DNA of 40,023 bases from Tissierellia bacterium (GTDB lineage: Bacteria; Bacillota; Clostridia; Tissierellales; Sedimentibacteraceae): NCBI GenBank assembly GCA_012518555.1, contig JAAYRW010000142.1, positions 1 to 40,023 of the forward strand, read 5' to 3'. Position 1 is the first letter of the stretch; each line of letters opens with the position of its first letter. Under the pieces are notes generated by a model. That model did not search any database, had not been told where the DNA came from, and saw only the letters and a program-made list of their open reading frames with translations. The position numbers and the translations under genes are program-made. This document shows, piece by piece, positions 24,606 through 32,319 of the stretch.

Positions 24606-25013
24606 ATGAGTTGTTGTAGAAATAGATGCAGATGTAGATGTAGACGCAGGGACAGAGACAGAGACGATGATATTAGAGGCATTCAAAGAATTGCTTTGCG
24701 AGGTCCTGGTTGCATAAGCGGAACCGGTCGATGCGAAGGTGTTTTAGGCGATAGAGACAGATGCTGCCGCTGCCACAATGTACTAGGTACAGGTGGTTTC
24801 CGTTGTAGCAACGAAGATCTTTTAGGAATTAGAGACAGAAATTTCCGCTGTAGCAACAGCCATGTTTTGGGAACAGGCGGCAGAAGATCCTGCGGCCAAG
24901 TATTTGGAACCGGTGGAGGATTTCAATGTAATGATGTGAGAGGAAGCGGTCGAAGACGCAGATGTCATTGTCACGATTGGAAACTAAGCACTCCCACAAC
25001 TGTACCCAGGTAA
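24606..25013 (+). CDS. Cys/Arg/Gly-rich repeat protein, unknown (possible spore-coat type protein)
   Basis: About 135 residues beginning MSCCRNRCRCRCRRRDRDRD, then four or five degenerate repeats of the form (R/Q/S)C-x3-x(V/L)-LGTGG or LGIRD, for example CHNVLGTGGF, RCSNEDLLGIRDRNF, RCSNSHVLGTGGRR, SCGQVFGTGGGF, QCNDVRGSGRR. About eighteen Cys and very many Arg and Gly make it strongly basic, with disulfide or metal-binding capacity. I do not recognise a family. The neighbouring spore protein suggests a coat or crust role. ATG at 24606 has AAAGGTG upstream. An earlier start at 24543 lacks a ribosome site. Confidence 0.7.
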   Translation: MSCCRNRCRCRCRRRDRDRDDDIRGIQRIALRGPGCISGTGRCEGVLGDRDRCCRCHNVLGTGGFRCSNEDLLGIRDRNFRCSNSHVLGTGGRRSCGQVFGTGGGFQCNDVRGSGRRRRCHCHDWKLSTPTTVPR

Positions 25014-25032
25014 ATATTATAAGCCATATTTC

Positions 25033-25073
25033 GGGGGCTACCCTTAAGGTATGTCCCCTTACTTATTTTTTTT
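25033..25073 (+). terminator. Intrinsic terminator after the Cys-rich gene
   Basis: GGGGCTACC pairs with GGTATGTCCCC (two bulged T) around a CTTAA loop. ATTTTTTTT follows. Confidence 0.75.
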
Positions 25074-25148
25074 GAAAATTTTGCCGGATTATTTATAAAC
25101 TTTCAGACAATACTAATTATATGCTCATTGTTTGAAAGGAGCGATAGT

Positions 25149-25364
25149 ATGAGTAGAAGAAATAAATTAGTAGTGCCGGAAGCACAGCAGGCTGTAGACA
25201 ATTTAAAAATGGAAATAGCCCAAGATTTGGGTTTACCTACCATGATTATGACTTCAAAAATGTACCCTGCTATTGTCAACGGTCTTAGTGTCAGAGAAAT
25301 GGTAGGTATGGGGGAACAAATGTTAATAAACAAAAATACCCCCTCAGACACAGATATTTATTAG
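25149..25364 (+). CDS. Divergent alpha/beta-type small acid-soluble spore protein
   Basis: The 71-residue protein starts MSRRNKLVVPEAQQAVDNLKMEIAQDLG, a clear SASP signature with the germination-protease region EIA. Its second half keeps MTS and VREMVGMGEQML but has KMYPAIVNGLS in place of the usual xENGxVGG. SASPs coat DNA in dormant spores and are expressed under sigma-G in the forespore. A weak sigma-G-like pair (GGATTA, AATACTA) may lie at about 25085-25115. The start follows AAAGGAG; an in-frame ATG at 25128 would precede that site. Confidence 0.85.
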   Translation: MSRRNKLVVPEAQQAVDNLKMEIAQDLGLPTMIMTSKMYPAIVNGLSVREMVGMGEQMLINKNTPSDTDIY

Positions 25365-25372
25365 ACCATACT

Positions 25373-25397
25373 AAAAAACGCCTCAATGAGGCGTTTT
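25373..25397. terminator. Bidirectional terminator between SASP and LCP genes
   Basis: AAAACGCCTCA with TGAGGCGTTTT forms an almost loopless perfect hairpin flanked by A and T runs, serving two convergent genes. Confidence 0.85.
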
Positions 25398-25419
25398 CCT
25401 AATAGTGGCAATATATAAG

Positions 25420-26316
25420 CTATTCTATTTCAAATATTGAGTAAATTAAATCCTTTGTTGCTTGTTGGTCTAAAATATAAAAAGATAGACCTCCTCTCGT
25501 TTGAGTTGCTCCCGGTATAGTATGAAATTTTACATCTTCAACAGATAATCCAATACTTCCTACTGCCAAAGATGTTGCCTCTGATAAAGAAATGTCCGTT
25601 TCTACCGATGGATACACTGCCTTCACCACATTTGGCAATCTAAAAGTCAATGCCTTTTTAATTGCTGCCTTAACGAAACTTTGTTGGGCTTCAATACGAC
25701 CTAAATCGCCGTTGGCATATCCTTGATAACCCGAATAATTTGTTTTTCTAAATCTTAAAAACTCCATGGCTCTATCGCCCTTTATAAGCTGTTTCCCTGA
25801 AGGTATATCAATATCAAGAGGTGGATTAGAATAAGGGTCAGTGTACCTCATATGGAAGGGTACATTTACTTCCACTCCTCCAACAGCATCTACTGCAGCT
25901 CTTACGCCATCATAATCTATAGTAACATATTTATCTATGCTAAGTCCTGTAATACTTAGTATTATTTCAGATAATCCTTCAATACCTTTAACCGTATATA
26001 CAGAATTTATTTTGTTGTTTCCACTATTAACAAATCCGTCTCTCTCAATATATGTATCTCTCGGTACGGAAATAATATCTGCTGTTTTATCTTTCATATT
26101 ATAGCTAGCAACCATAATCGTATCAGATCTGGTATTTTCTAAACCTAAAACTAAGACATTTATCCTTTCAGATTTATTACCGGTAAACACTTTAAGTATT
26201 TCTGCAGCATCAACGGTAGATCCATTATAACTGCCCTTTAGCCAAAACAGTCCTGCCACAATTACTAATGAGAAACAAAACAGTGAAATAAAAAACACCT
26301 TAAAAAAACGCTTCAA
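25420..26316 (-). CDS. LCP-family (LytR-CpsA-Psr) cell-wall glycopolymer ligase
   Basis: The 298-residue protein has an N-terminal membrane helix (5-27) and an extracellular LCP domain. Visible residues include the polyprenyl-phosphate site: RSDTIMV (conserved Arg-x-Asp), VPRDTYI (conserved Arg and Asp), NKINSVY, DYDGVRAAVDAVGGVEV, and FLRFRKT. LCP enzymes transfer teichoic acids or polysaccharides from undecaprenyl phosphate to peptidoglycan. The start is TTG at 26316 with GGAGGA six bases upstream. It is the last gene of the minus-strand cluster that begins with the 3D protein. Confidence 0.92.
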   Translation of the reverse strand: MKRFFKVFFISLFCFSLVIVAGLFWLKGSYNGSTVDAAEILKVFTGNKSERINVLVLGLENTRSDTIMVASYNMKDKTADIISVPRDTYIERDGFVNSGNNKINSVYTVKGIEGLSEIILSITGLSIDKYVTIDYDGVRAAVDAVGGVEVNVPFHMRYTDPYSNPPLDIDIPSGKQLIKGDRAMEFLRFRKTNYSGYQGYANGDLGRIEAQQSFVKAAIKKALTFRLPNVVKAVYPSVETDISLSEATSLAVGSIGLSVEDVKFHTIPGATQTRGGLSFYILDQQATKDLIYSIFEIE

Positions 26317-26374
26317 ATTATCTCCTCCAAACTAATACCATAACCACTATATAAAAAGTTAAATTCAGATTTCC

Positions 26375-26929
26375 TCATTGACTAAGTTTCTCATTATAAG
26401 CCTTTTCAAAATCCATAATGGTCAATTCACTTTCTAAATATCTTGCATATGTATATAGCACATCCGACAACCTGTTTACAAACTTTAACAAACTATCACT
26501 AACTTCCTCATTACGCTTTAGTGTTAGGATTCTTCTTTCCGCCCTCCTACATATGGTTCTAGACACATGTAGAGCTGCTGAAGCCTCAGAAGAGCCAGGT
26601 ACAATAAAGGCATTTGCTCCCTTTATTTTTGGCAAATAATCGTCAATTATCTTTTCTAAAGATTCAATATCTTCCTCTCTAATTTTATACTTGTACTTCC
26701 CTTCTTCAACGGTGGCTAATTCTCCTGCAACAAAGAACAAGCGAATTTGTATCTTTTGAAGACTTTCCTTAATGCTTTCATCTTCTACAAATTTAGATGC
26801 AAAGCCTATATAAGAATTTAACTCATCTACAGTTCCGTAGGATTCCACTCTTAATGAATCCTTATCCACTCGTGTTCCATCATACAAAGATGTTTGTCCC
26901 TTATCTCCAGTCTTGGTATAAATTTTCAT
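26375..26929 (-). CDS. PduO-type cob(I)alamin adenosyltransferase
   Basis: The 184-residue protein shows the PduO/MMAB pattern: IYTKTGDKGQTSLYDG (ATP-binding N-terminus), ESYGTVDELNSYIGFA, LFFVAGELAT, FIVPGSSEASAALHVSRTICRRAER (ATP and cobalamin binding) and VNRLSDVLYTYARY. It converts cob(I)alamin to adenosylcobalamin in the cytosol for B12-dependent mutases or eliminases. A ribosome site GGAGGAATGT lies upstream. It follows ksgA by nine bases and is probably cotranscribed. Confidence 0.93.
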   Translation of the reverse strand: MKIYTKTGDKGQTSLYDGTRVDKDSLRVESYGTVDELNSYIGFASKFVEDESIKESLQKIQIRLFFVAGELATVEEGKYKYKIREEDIESLEKIIDDYLPKIKGANAFIVPGSSEASAALHVSRTICRRAERRILTLKRNEEVSDSLLKFVNRLSDVLYTYARYLESELTIMDFEKAYNEKLSQ

Positions 26930-26938
26930 ACATTCCTC

Positions 26939-27805
26939 CTACTTTATTCTCTTAATTATTTCATCAGAAATTCTACCGAATTCCTCTAAAGTTAACTTCT
27001 CTCCTCTTATACCCGGGTCTATAGCTGCAGAAACTAAGGCTTCATTTATTAATTCTTTGGACAATTTTAAATTATTGCTCAGTCCGTTTATAATAGTTTT
27101 ACGCCTTTGGCTAAAAGATGATTTAATTACTGCAAAAAGCATATTTTCATCTAATACTTCAATCCGCGGTTTTTCTAAAATATCAAAGGCAATAACCGCA
27201 GAATCTACCTTAGGTCGGGGCATAAATACAGTGTTGGGAACAGTCATTGCAATATTAGTATCTGACCTATATTGAACTGCAAGAGTTATAGCTCCATATT
27301 CCTTTGTTCCTACTTTGGCGTTAAGCCTTTGAGCAACTTCTTTCTGAACCATTACAACAATTTTTGAGATTTTATATTTTTCTTCTAATATTTTCATGAT
27401 TATGGGAGTCGTTATGTAGTAGGGCAAGTTTGCAACTATTTTTACATCCATACCATTAAATTCATCTTCAATAAGTTTATTTACATCTACTTTAAGAAAA
27501 TCCCTATATAGAATTTTCAAATTCGGGTAATTAAGTGTACCTTTATGAACTTCCCTTAAACTTTCATCTACTTCAACGGCTACCACCTTACTTGCTTTTT
27601 TACATAGTAGCTGGGTAAGGGTACCAAATCCGGGACCTATTTCAAGAACTCCTGAATTTTCATCTAATTCTGCAACTTCTGCAATTTTATTTACTATATT
27701 GCCGTCAATAAGAAAGTTTTGTCCCAAACTTTTACTGAATTTAAATCCGTATTTATCTAATATCTCCTTCATCACTTTAGGAGAATATAACTTTATTTCA
27801 TCCAT
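26939..27805 (-). CDS. ksgA: 16S rRNA (A1518/A1519-N6) dimethyltransferase KsgA
   Basis: The 288-residue protein has FSKSLGQNFLID (N-terminal motif), LEIGPGFGTLTQLL (SAM-binding motif I), NLPYYITTPI (catalytic motif IV) and RPKVDSAVI, as in KsgA/RsmA. It dimethylates two adjacent adenosines near the 3' end of 16S rRNA. I start it at ATG 27805, which overlaps the rnmV stop codon and has GAGGA five bases upstream. Upstream in-frame starts lie deeper inside rnmV. The rnmV-ksgA order is conserved in Firmicutes. Confidence 0.95.
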   Translation of the reverse strand: MDEIKLYSPKVMKEILDKYGFKFSKSLGQNFLIDGNIVNKIAEVAELDENSGVLEIGPGFGTLTQLLCKKASKVVAVEVDESLREVHKGTLNYPNLKILYRDFLKVDVNKLIEDEFNGMDVKIVANLPYYITTPIIMKILEEKYKISKIVVMVQKEVAQRLNAKVGTKEYGAITLAVQYRSDTNIAMTVPNTVFMPRPKVDSAVIAFDILEKPRIEVLDENMLFAVIKSSFSQRRKTIINGLSNNLKLSKELINEALVSAAIDPGIRGEKLTLEEFGRISDEIIKRIK

Positions 27806-28352
27806 CTTTGTCCTCATTTTGTTCAATTTTAACAATAGCCTCTTCCAATTCTTCTCTACTTATACCAAAGGAATTAAGTCTTTTTAGAAATTGTTTAGCG
27901 CTACAATATCCTATCCCTAACTCATCGCCTATTAAACTTCTTCTTTTAGATGCATTTTCAGTTCCTACCAAGCTATAGTATACCATATCTCTATTTGAAA
28001 ATTCTTGTCTGCCCTGGTAAATTTCAGCCTTTGCATTTTTCAGTGCCTCTCTTATTGCTTGGACTGATGCATTTTCCACACCTATATCGCCATCTTTATT
28101 TGCTTTGTCCCTAGGGATGTAAGCGTGTTTACAATTACTAATTTCCATTGACAATATATTTCTAATTTTCTTACCAGGATAGTCAGGATCTGTTAATATT
28201 ATTATACCCTTTTTCTTAGATGCCTTTTTTATGACCCTAATAATTTTATCATTTATACCTAAACCATTAGTTGAAATTACTTGAGCATCTACTGCCCTCT
28301 TAACTGCCGATATATCAGCTTTTCCTTCAACAACAATTATTTCCTTAATCAA
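27798..28352 (-). CDS. rnmV: Ribonuclease M5
   Basis: The 184-residue protein is a Toprim nuclease: EIIVVEGKADISAVKRA (catalytic E9) and IILTDPDYPGKKIR (D55, D57), then the RNase M5 C-terminal domain (GDIGVENASVQAIREAL, LGIGYCSAKQFLKRLNSFGIS). It matures 5S rRNA. The start is TTG at 28352, with TTAGGAG upstream. It overlaps ksgA by eight bases. Confidence 0.95.
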   Translation of the reverse strand: MIKEIIVVEGKADISAVKRAVDAQVISTNGLGINDKIIRVIKKASKKKGIIILTDPDYPGKKIRNILSMEISNCKHAYIPRDKANKDGDIGVENASVQAIREALKNAKAEIYQGRQEFSNRDMVYYSLVGTENASKRRSLIGDELGIGYCSAKQFLKRLNSFGISREELEEAIVKIEQNEDKDG

Positions 28353-28426
28353 TTTTTACTCCTAAGTTTACTATTTACCTTATATATTAATATACAACAT
28401 TTTTTAAGTTTTGACTACAGGAAATG

Positions 28427-28453
28427 AAAAAAATTGCTGGTAAGCAATTTTTT
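28427..28453 (-). terminator. Intrinsic terminator after the 3D-domain gene
   Basis: AATTGCT pairs with AGCAATT, extended by A7/T6 runs; on the minus strand a T run follows. Some read-through into rnmV remains possible. Confidence 0.75.
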
Positions 28454-28471
28454 CATTATAACTTATTGAAA

Positions 28472-29212
28472 TTAATCTAAAATATAAACCTTAACTGGTC
28501 TCACTCCAAAGTTCAGCGCCTCTTGATTGTCTTCCATGAATAAGTCTATCCTGTATCCTTTAATCGCTGAACCTGTGTCGAGGGCCGTTGCAAAACCATA
28601 GTCAGGACTGCCATCTGTAGAAGCTATATATAGTTTCGTTCCAAGAGCTATTACACTTGGGTCTACTGCAACGGTACCTGGCTGAGCTTTTGTGCCAGAT
28701 GCTGTAATTCCATAGTAGGGGTCGTCCGGATATTTCCCGCAACTTTCATAAGATAGGTCATAAGCTGTAGCAACCATTTCCATTTCATTGCTAAATCTAA
28801 ACCCAGCTCGTGACGCTGCCTGGATTCTTACCTTAGTTCCTACTTCAATTATTTCATCTACTGGATCTATATAGATTATTTCTTCTTTTAAGGATCTTTC
28901 AACCATTTCTCCATCTACGTAAGATTCTTGGTAAACAGATTTTTTCATTCCATTAGATCCTTTTTGGACTATTTCCTCATAGTCAACGTATTGATTTTCA
29001 TTATATATTATTTTTACACCATGTTCCACTGGACTTCTCTCAATAGTATACTTCAACTCTTTAAATGGGGAATCTTTCTTTGTTTTTACTATTTCCGATT
29101 CTTCAGAAGTCTCCGCGAAAACATAGTTAAGTATACCCCCGTTACCATAAGTTATAAAGCTCATTACTAATACTGCCAAGATATAAATTGAGTATATCTT
29201 TCTATTTTTCAT
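28472..29212 (-). CDS. Secreted G5/3D-domain cell-wall protein (YabE-like)
   Basis: A 246-residue exported protein: an N-terminal hydrophobic segment (7-34), a G5-like region (about 70-135, with SLKEEIIYIDPVDEIIEVGT), and a C-terminal 3D domain (about 145-246) with its three Asp positions VAVDPSVI, ALDTGSAIKG and YRIDLFM. 3D domains resemble the lytic-transglycosylase fold of MltA and occur in YabE/Rpf-like wall-remodelling proteins. Its place upstream of rnmV-ksgA matches yabE in Bacillus. It lacks the long DUF348 repeats of YabE. Confidence 0.9.
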   Translation of the reverse strand: MKNRKIYSIYILAVLVMSFITYGNGGILNYVFAETSEESEIVKTKKDSPFKELKYTIERSPVEHGVKIIYNENQYVDYEEIVQKGSNGMKKSVYQESYVDGEMVERSLKEEIIYIDPVDEIIEVGTKVRIQAASRAGFRFSNEMEMVATAYDLSYESCGKYPDDPYYGITASGTKAQPGTVAVDPSVIALGTKLYIASTDGSPDYGFATALDTGSAIKGYRIDLFMEDNQEALNFGVRPVKVYILD

Positions 29213-29242
29213 TTTATCACCAACCTTTTATTGGCAATCCCT

Positions 29243-29268
29243 TGTTCAAAATCCCTAAATTTTGAACA
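29243..29268 (-). promoter_or_regulatory. 5'-end hairpin of the 3D-domain mRNA
   Basis: A perfect 10-bp stem (29243-29252 with 29259-29268) around a 6-base loop begins at the predicted transcription start. Confidence 0.5.
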
Positions 29269-29275
29269 TTCGTGC

Positions 29276-29304
29276 ATTATACTCCAAAAATATCCTTTTG
29301 GCAA
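29276..29304 (-). promoter_or_regulatory. Sigma-A promoter of the 3D-rnmV-ksgA cluster
   Basis: Minus-strand TTGCCA (29299-29304), a 17-base spacer and TATAAT (29276-29281). Confidence 0.75.
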
Positions 29305-29433
29305 GTATTTTTTTAAAAAAATTTTGTCGCCAATAAAAATTGCTTAAATTTCTTATTGCATTTCAAATACTATTCTGTTAAAGTTATTGTATCCATAGCT
29401 AAATGGCTAAATAAAATATAAGGATGTAAAAAT

Positions 29434-29784
29434 ATGAGCGAAGATAAACAATTATTTGACTTTGATGATCTAGAGGATAACTGTGACTGTGGCTGCGGAT
29501 GTAATGATCATGAAGAAATAATGACACTTACTTTAGAAGACGGTACAGAGGTTGATTGTGCAATTATTGCTATTTTCCCTGTTGAAGAAAAGGACTATAT
29601 TGCTTTGCTTCCTTTAGATGACTTAGAAGAGGAAGGAGAAATTTATCTCTACGAATTTAAAGAAGTTGAAGATGGAATCGAATTGTTAAGCATAGAATCT
29701 GATGATGAATATGAACAAGTAACAAAAGCTTTTGATGAAATTCTTGACGAAGCTGATTTAGAAGAATTGTTCGATGAAGACTAA
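29434..29784 (+). CDS. DUF1292 protein (YrzB-like)
   Basis: A very acidic 116-residue protein. After an N-terminal acidic stretch with a Cys cluster (CDCGCGC, residues 17-23), the DUF1292 core runs from about 29: IMTLTLEDGTEVDCAIIAIFPVEEKDYIALLPLD, then IYLYEFKEV and SIESDDEYEQVTKAFDEIL. DUF1292 proteins are small cytosolic Firmicute proteins of unknown function, usually beside ruvX/alaS; here it stands alone. The Cys cluster before the domain is the notable addition and may bind metal. Confidence 0.9.
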   Translation: MSEDKQLFDFDDLEDNCDCGCGCNDHEEIMTLTLEDGTEVDCAIIAIFPVEEKDYIALLPLDDLEEEGEIYLYEFKEVEDGIELLSIESDDEYEQVTKAFDEILDEADLEELFDED

Positions 29785-29791
29785 TACATAA

Positions 29792-29819
29792 TGAGGGAAC
29801 TGGTTTACCAGTTCCCTCA
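29792..29819. terminator. Hairpin between convergent DUF1292 and MarR genes
   Basis: A 12-bp perfect stem (29792-29803 with 29808-29819) and a TTTA loop. The T runs on either side are weak. Confidence 0.65.
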
Positions 29820-30278
29820 CTATTTAACTTTCTTAGATGCTTCTTGAAATTCTTCTAACAAATTATTTATTAATTTCATGCCTGAAATTATAGTTTCAAA
29901 TTCTTTTTCTGTTAAATTTTTAAGTATTGGACGGTAGATATTTTTCAAATCACTTTGTATTTGGAGAAGAATTTCCTTTCCCTTATCTGTTAGTTGGACT
30001 AATACAATTCTTTCATCTTCAATACTTCTAATTCTATTTACAAATCCTTCTAACTCCAACTTCTTACACATATTTGAAACGTTAGAGCTACTGGCGTCTA
30101 TAATTTTAGAAATATTGCCGACAGTAGTTTCTTCCCACTCTTTTACTGCAAGTAAAATCCTGCATTGAAGGGTCGTAAGACCATGTATTTCAACGACAGG
30201 CCTATATGCAGTTTCAAAATTTACGGATATAAGTCTTACCATATCCCACAGTTGCTTTATTAACAATTCATCTCTCAT
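29820..30278 (-). CDS. MarR-family transcriptional regulator
   Basis: A 152-residue winged-helix protein: LTTLQCRILLAVKEWEETTVGNISKIIDASSSNVSNMCKKLELEGFVNRIRSIEDERIVLVQLTDKGKE spans the DNA-binding domain and wing (split here by family motif), flanked by dimerisation helices. The ligand is unknown. It follows ftsH by nine bases, so it is cotranscribed with it; a MarR regulator in an ftsH operon is uncommon and may tie protease level to a small-molecule signal. Confidence 0.9.
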   Translation of the reverse strand: MRDELLIKQLWDMVRLISVNFETAYRPVVEIHGLTTLQCRILLAVKEWEETTVGNISKIIDASSSNVSNMCKKLELEGFVNRIRSIEDERIVLVQLTDKGKEILLQIQSDLKNIYRPILKNLTEKEFETIISGMKLINNLLEEFQEASKKVK

Positions 30279-30287
30279 AAAAACACC

Positions 30288-32114
30288 TTAATTGTTTAAT
30301 ATTTCTAAGAATTCTTGCCCACTTATAGTTTCTCTTTCCAAAAGGAATTCTGCCAATTCATGAAGTTTTTCTTCATTTTCTTTTAATATTTTTGTTGCCT
30401 TTTCATGGGCGGATTTTATTATTCTTAAAACCACTTCATCTATTTTACTGGATGTTTCCGATGAACATATTAGGGACGAATCTTCTCCTAAATAAGGATT
30501 ATTTGTGCTTTCTAAAGCCATCATACCAAATTCTTCACTCATACCGTAGCGAGTGACCATTGCCCTTGCCAGTTTAGTAGCCTGCTCAATATCATTAGAG
30601 GCTCCCGTTGTAAAAGTATTGAAGACTACTTCTTCCGCTGCTCGACCTCCCGTATAGGTTACTATTTTGTTGAAAGCTTCTTCTTTTGATAGCAGGAATG
30701 TTTCTTCTTCGGCCACCTGCATTGTATATCCTAATGCTCCGGAAGTTCGGGGAATAATTGTGATTTTGTGGACAGGTGCCGATTCCGTCTGCTTTGCTGC
30801 CACAAGAGCATGACCGATTTCGTGATATGCAACGATTCTCTTTTCTTTCGGCGAAATAACTGCATTCTTTCTCTGGTAACCTGCTATTACAACTTCTACA
30901 GCTTCTTCTAAATCTTCTTGTGAAGTTTTGTTTCTTCCTTCTTTTACTGCTCTTAAAGCTCCCTCATTGATTATATTGGCAAGTTCTGCCCCACTAGCCC
31001 CTGCCGTTGCTCTTGCTATTGCATTAAAGTCAATATTATCCTCTAATTTGATATTTTTAGCATGTACTTCTAAAATTGCTTCTCGACCAGCTAAATCAGG
31101 TAATTCTACAGGTATTCTTCTGTCAAAACGTCCCGGTCTTAATAAAGCTTTATCTAAAGATTCCGGCCTATTAGTTGCTGCTAATATTACAACTCCCTTT
31201 TTTCCATCAAAGCCGTCCATTTCGGTTAAAAGCTGATTCAATGTTTGTTCTCGCTCGTCATTACCACCAATACCACCACTACCTCTTTTCTTACCTATAG
31301 TATCTATTTCGTCGATAAATACTATACAAGGAGCTTTCTCCTGAGCTTGCTTAAATAAATCTCTTACTTTTGCAGCACCCATGCCGACGAACATTTCAAC
31401 AAATTCAGATCCGGATATAGAGAAAAATGGAACTTTTGCCTCACCAGCTACAGCCTTTGCAAGAAGGGTTTTACCTGTTCCTGGAGGTCCTACCAAGAGA
31501 GCTCCTTTTGGCATTGTAGCTCCTATTTCTTCATATTTTTTTGGATTGTGGAGAAAATCTACAATTTCTGTCAAAGCTTCCTTTGCTTCATCTTGTCCTG
31601 CCACATCCTCAAACTTTTTGCCGGTTTGAGCTTCCACATATACTTTTGCATTAGCTTTTCCAAATTGCATTGCCCCAGGGCCCATTTTTTTCTGCATCTG
31701 TTTGAATAAAAACTGCCCTATTGCAACAAAAATTAACAAAGGAAGCACCCAGGACAAGAGTGTACTTACTATAATATTAGTTTCTTTTTCAATAACTCTA
31801 TCAAATTCTATTGGATTTTCCGATGAAAGCAATCGATCAACTAACATGGGATCTTCGAATTTACCTGTTATATAGACACTTCCTTCGTTTTTACTGGATA
31901 AAAAAGCGATTTGTTTTTCTTTTTCATCAATTTTAACAGTGGTTACTTCACCGGATTCAACCATATTTAAAAATGTTCCATAGTCAACTTCTATCACTTT
32001 AGATTGTAGCCTCTGTATATATGGAAGTATTGCACCATTTATCAATATTAATACTAACATTACGACCATATAATAATAAATAAACGGTTTTTTTGTATTT
32101 TTTGTTTCTTTCAT
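30288..32114 (-). CDS. ftsH: ATP-dependent zinc metalloprotease FtsH
   Basis: The 608-residue membrane protease has a first helix at about 12-32, an extracytoplasmic domain, a second helix (115-137), an AAA+ domain with Walker A GPPGTGKT (209-216), Walker B FIDEID, the pore motif FVG, the [23 protein letters not shown], and the M41 zinc motif HEIGH with a downstream acidic ligand. It extracts and degrades membrane and short-lived cytosolic proteins. It is not in the usual tilS-hpt context, so it may be an additional copy. AGGAGGG precedes the ATG. Confidence 0.95.
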   Translation of the reverse strand: MKETKNTKKPFIYYYMVVMLVLILINGAILPYIQRLQSKVIEVDYGTFLNMVESGEVTTVKIDEKEKQIAFLSSKNEGSVYITGKFEDPMLVDRLLSSENPIEFDRVIEKETNIIVSTLLSWVLPLLIFVAIGQFLFKQMQKKMGPGAMQFGKANAKVYVEAQTGKKFEDVAGQDEAKEALTEIVDFLHNPKKYEEIGATMPKGALLVGPPGTGKTLLAKAVAGEAKVPFFSISGSEFVEMFVGMGAAKVRDLFKQAQEKAPCIVFIDEIDTIGKKRGSGGIGGNDEREQTLNQLLTEMDGFDGKKGVVILAATNRPESLDKALLRPGRFDRRIPVELPDLAGREAILEVHAKNIKLEDNIDFNAIARATAGASGAELANIINEGALRAVKEGRNKTSQEDLEEAVEVVIAGYQRKNAVISPKEKRIVAYHEIGHALVAAKQTESAPVHKITIIPRTSGALGYTMQVAEEETFLLSKEEAFNKIVTYTGGRAAEEVVFNTFTTGASNDIEQATKLARAMVTRYGMSEEFGMMALESTNNPYLGEDSSLICSSETSSKIDEVVLRIIKSAHEKATKILKENEEKLHELAEFLLERETISGQEFLEILNN

Positions 32115-32238
32115 AAATCCCTCCTATTTTTATTGCAAAATATGTATACTTTATATATATTATATATTATAGACAATTAACATTAATTGAGTCTTAATAA
32201 AGCTAAAAAAGCCATAATAAATTTTTTCAACCTTGAAG

Positions 32239-32267
32239 TTGACAATAATTATATGGTATGATAGTCT
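32239..32267 (+). promoter_or_regulatory. Possible promoter of the IMP dehydrogenase gene
   Basis: A perfect TTGACA (32239-32244) is followed at 17 bases by TAGTCT (32262-32267), a poor -10; a nearby TATGAT is too close. No purine riboswitch is visible in this divergent region. Confidence 0.4.
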
Positions 32268-32319
32268 ATCAAAAATAATTTGTTTTTTATTAAATATACT
32301 ATAAGAAAAGGAGATCAAG

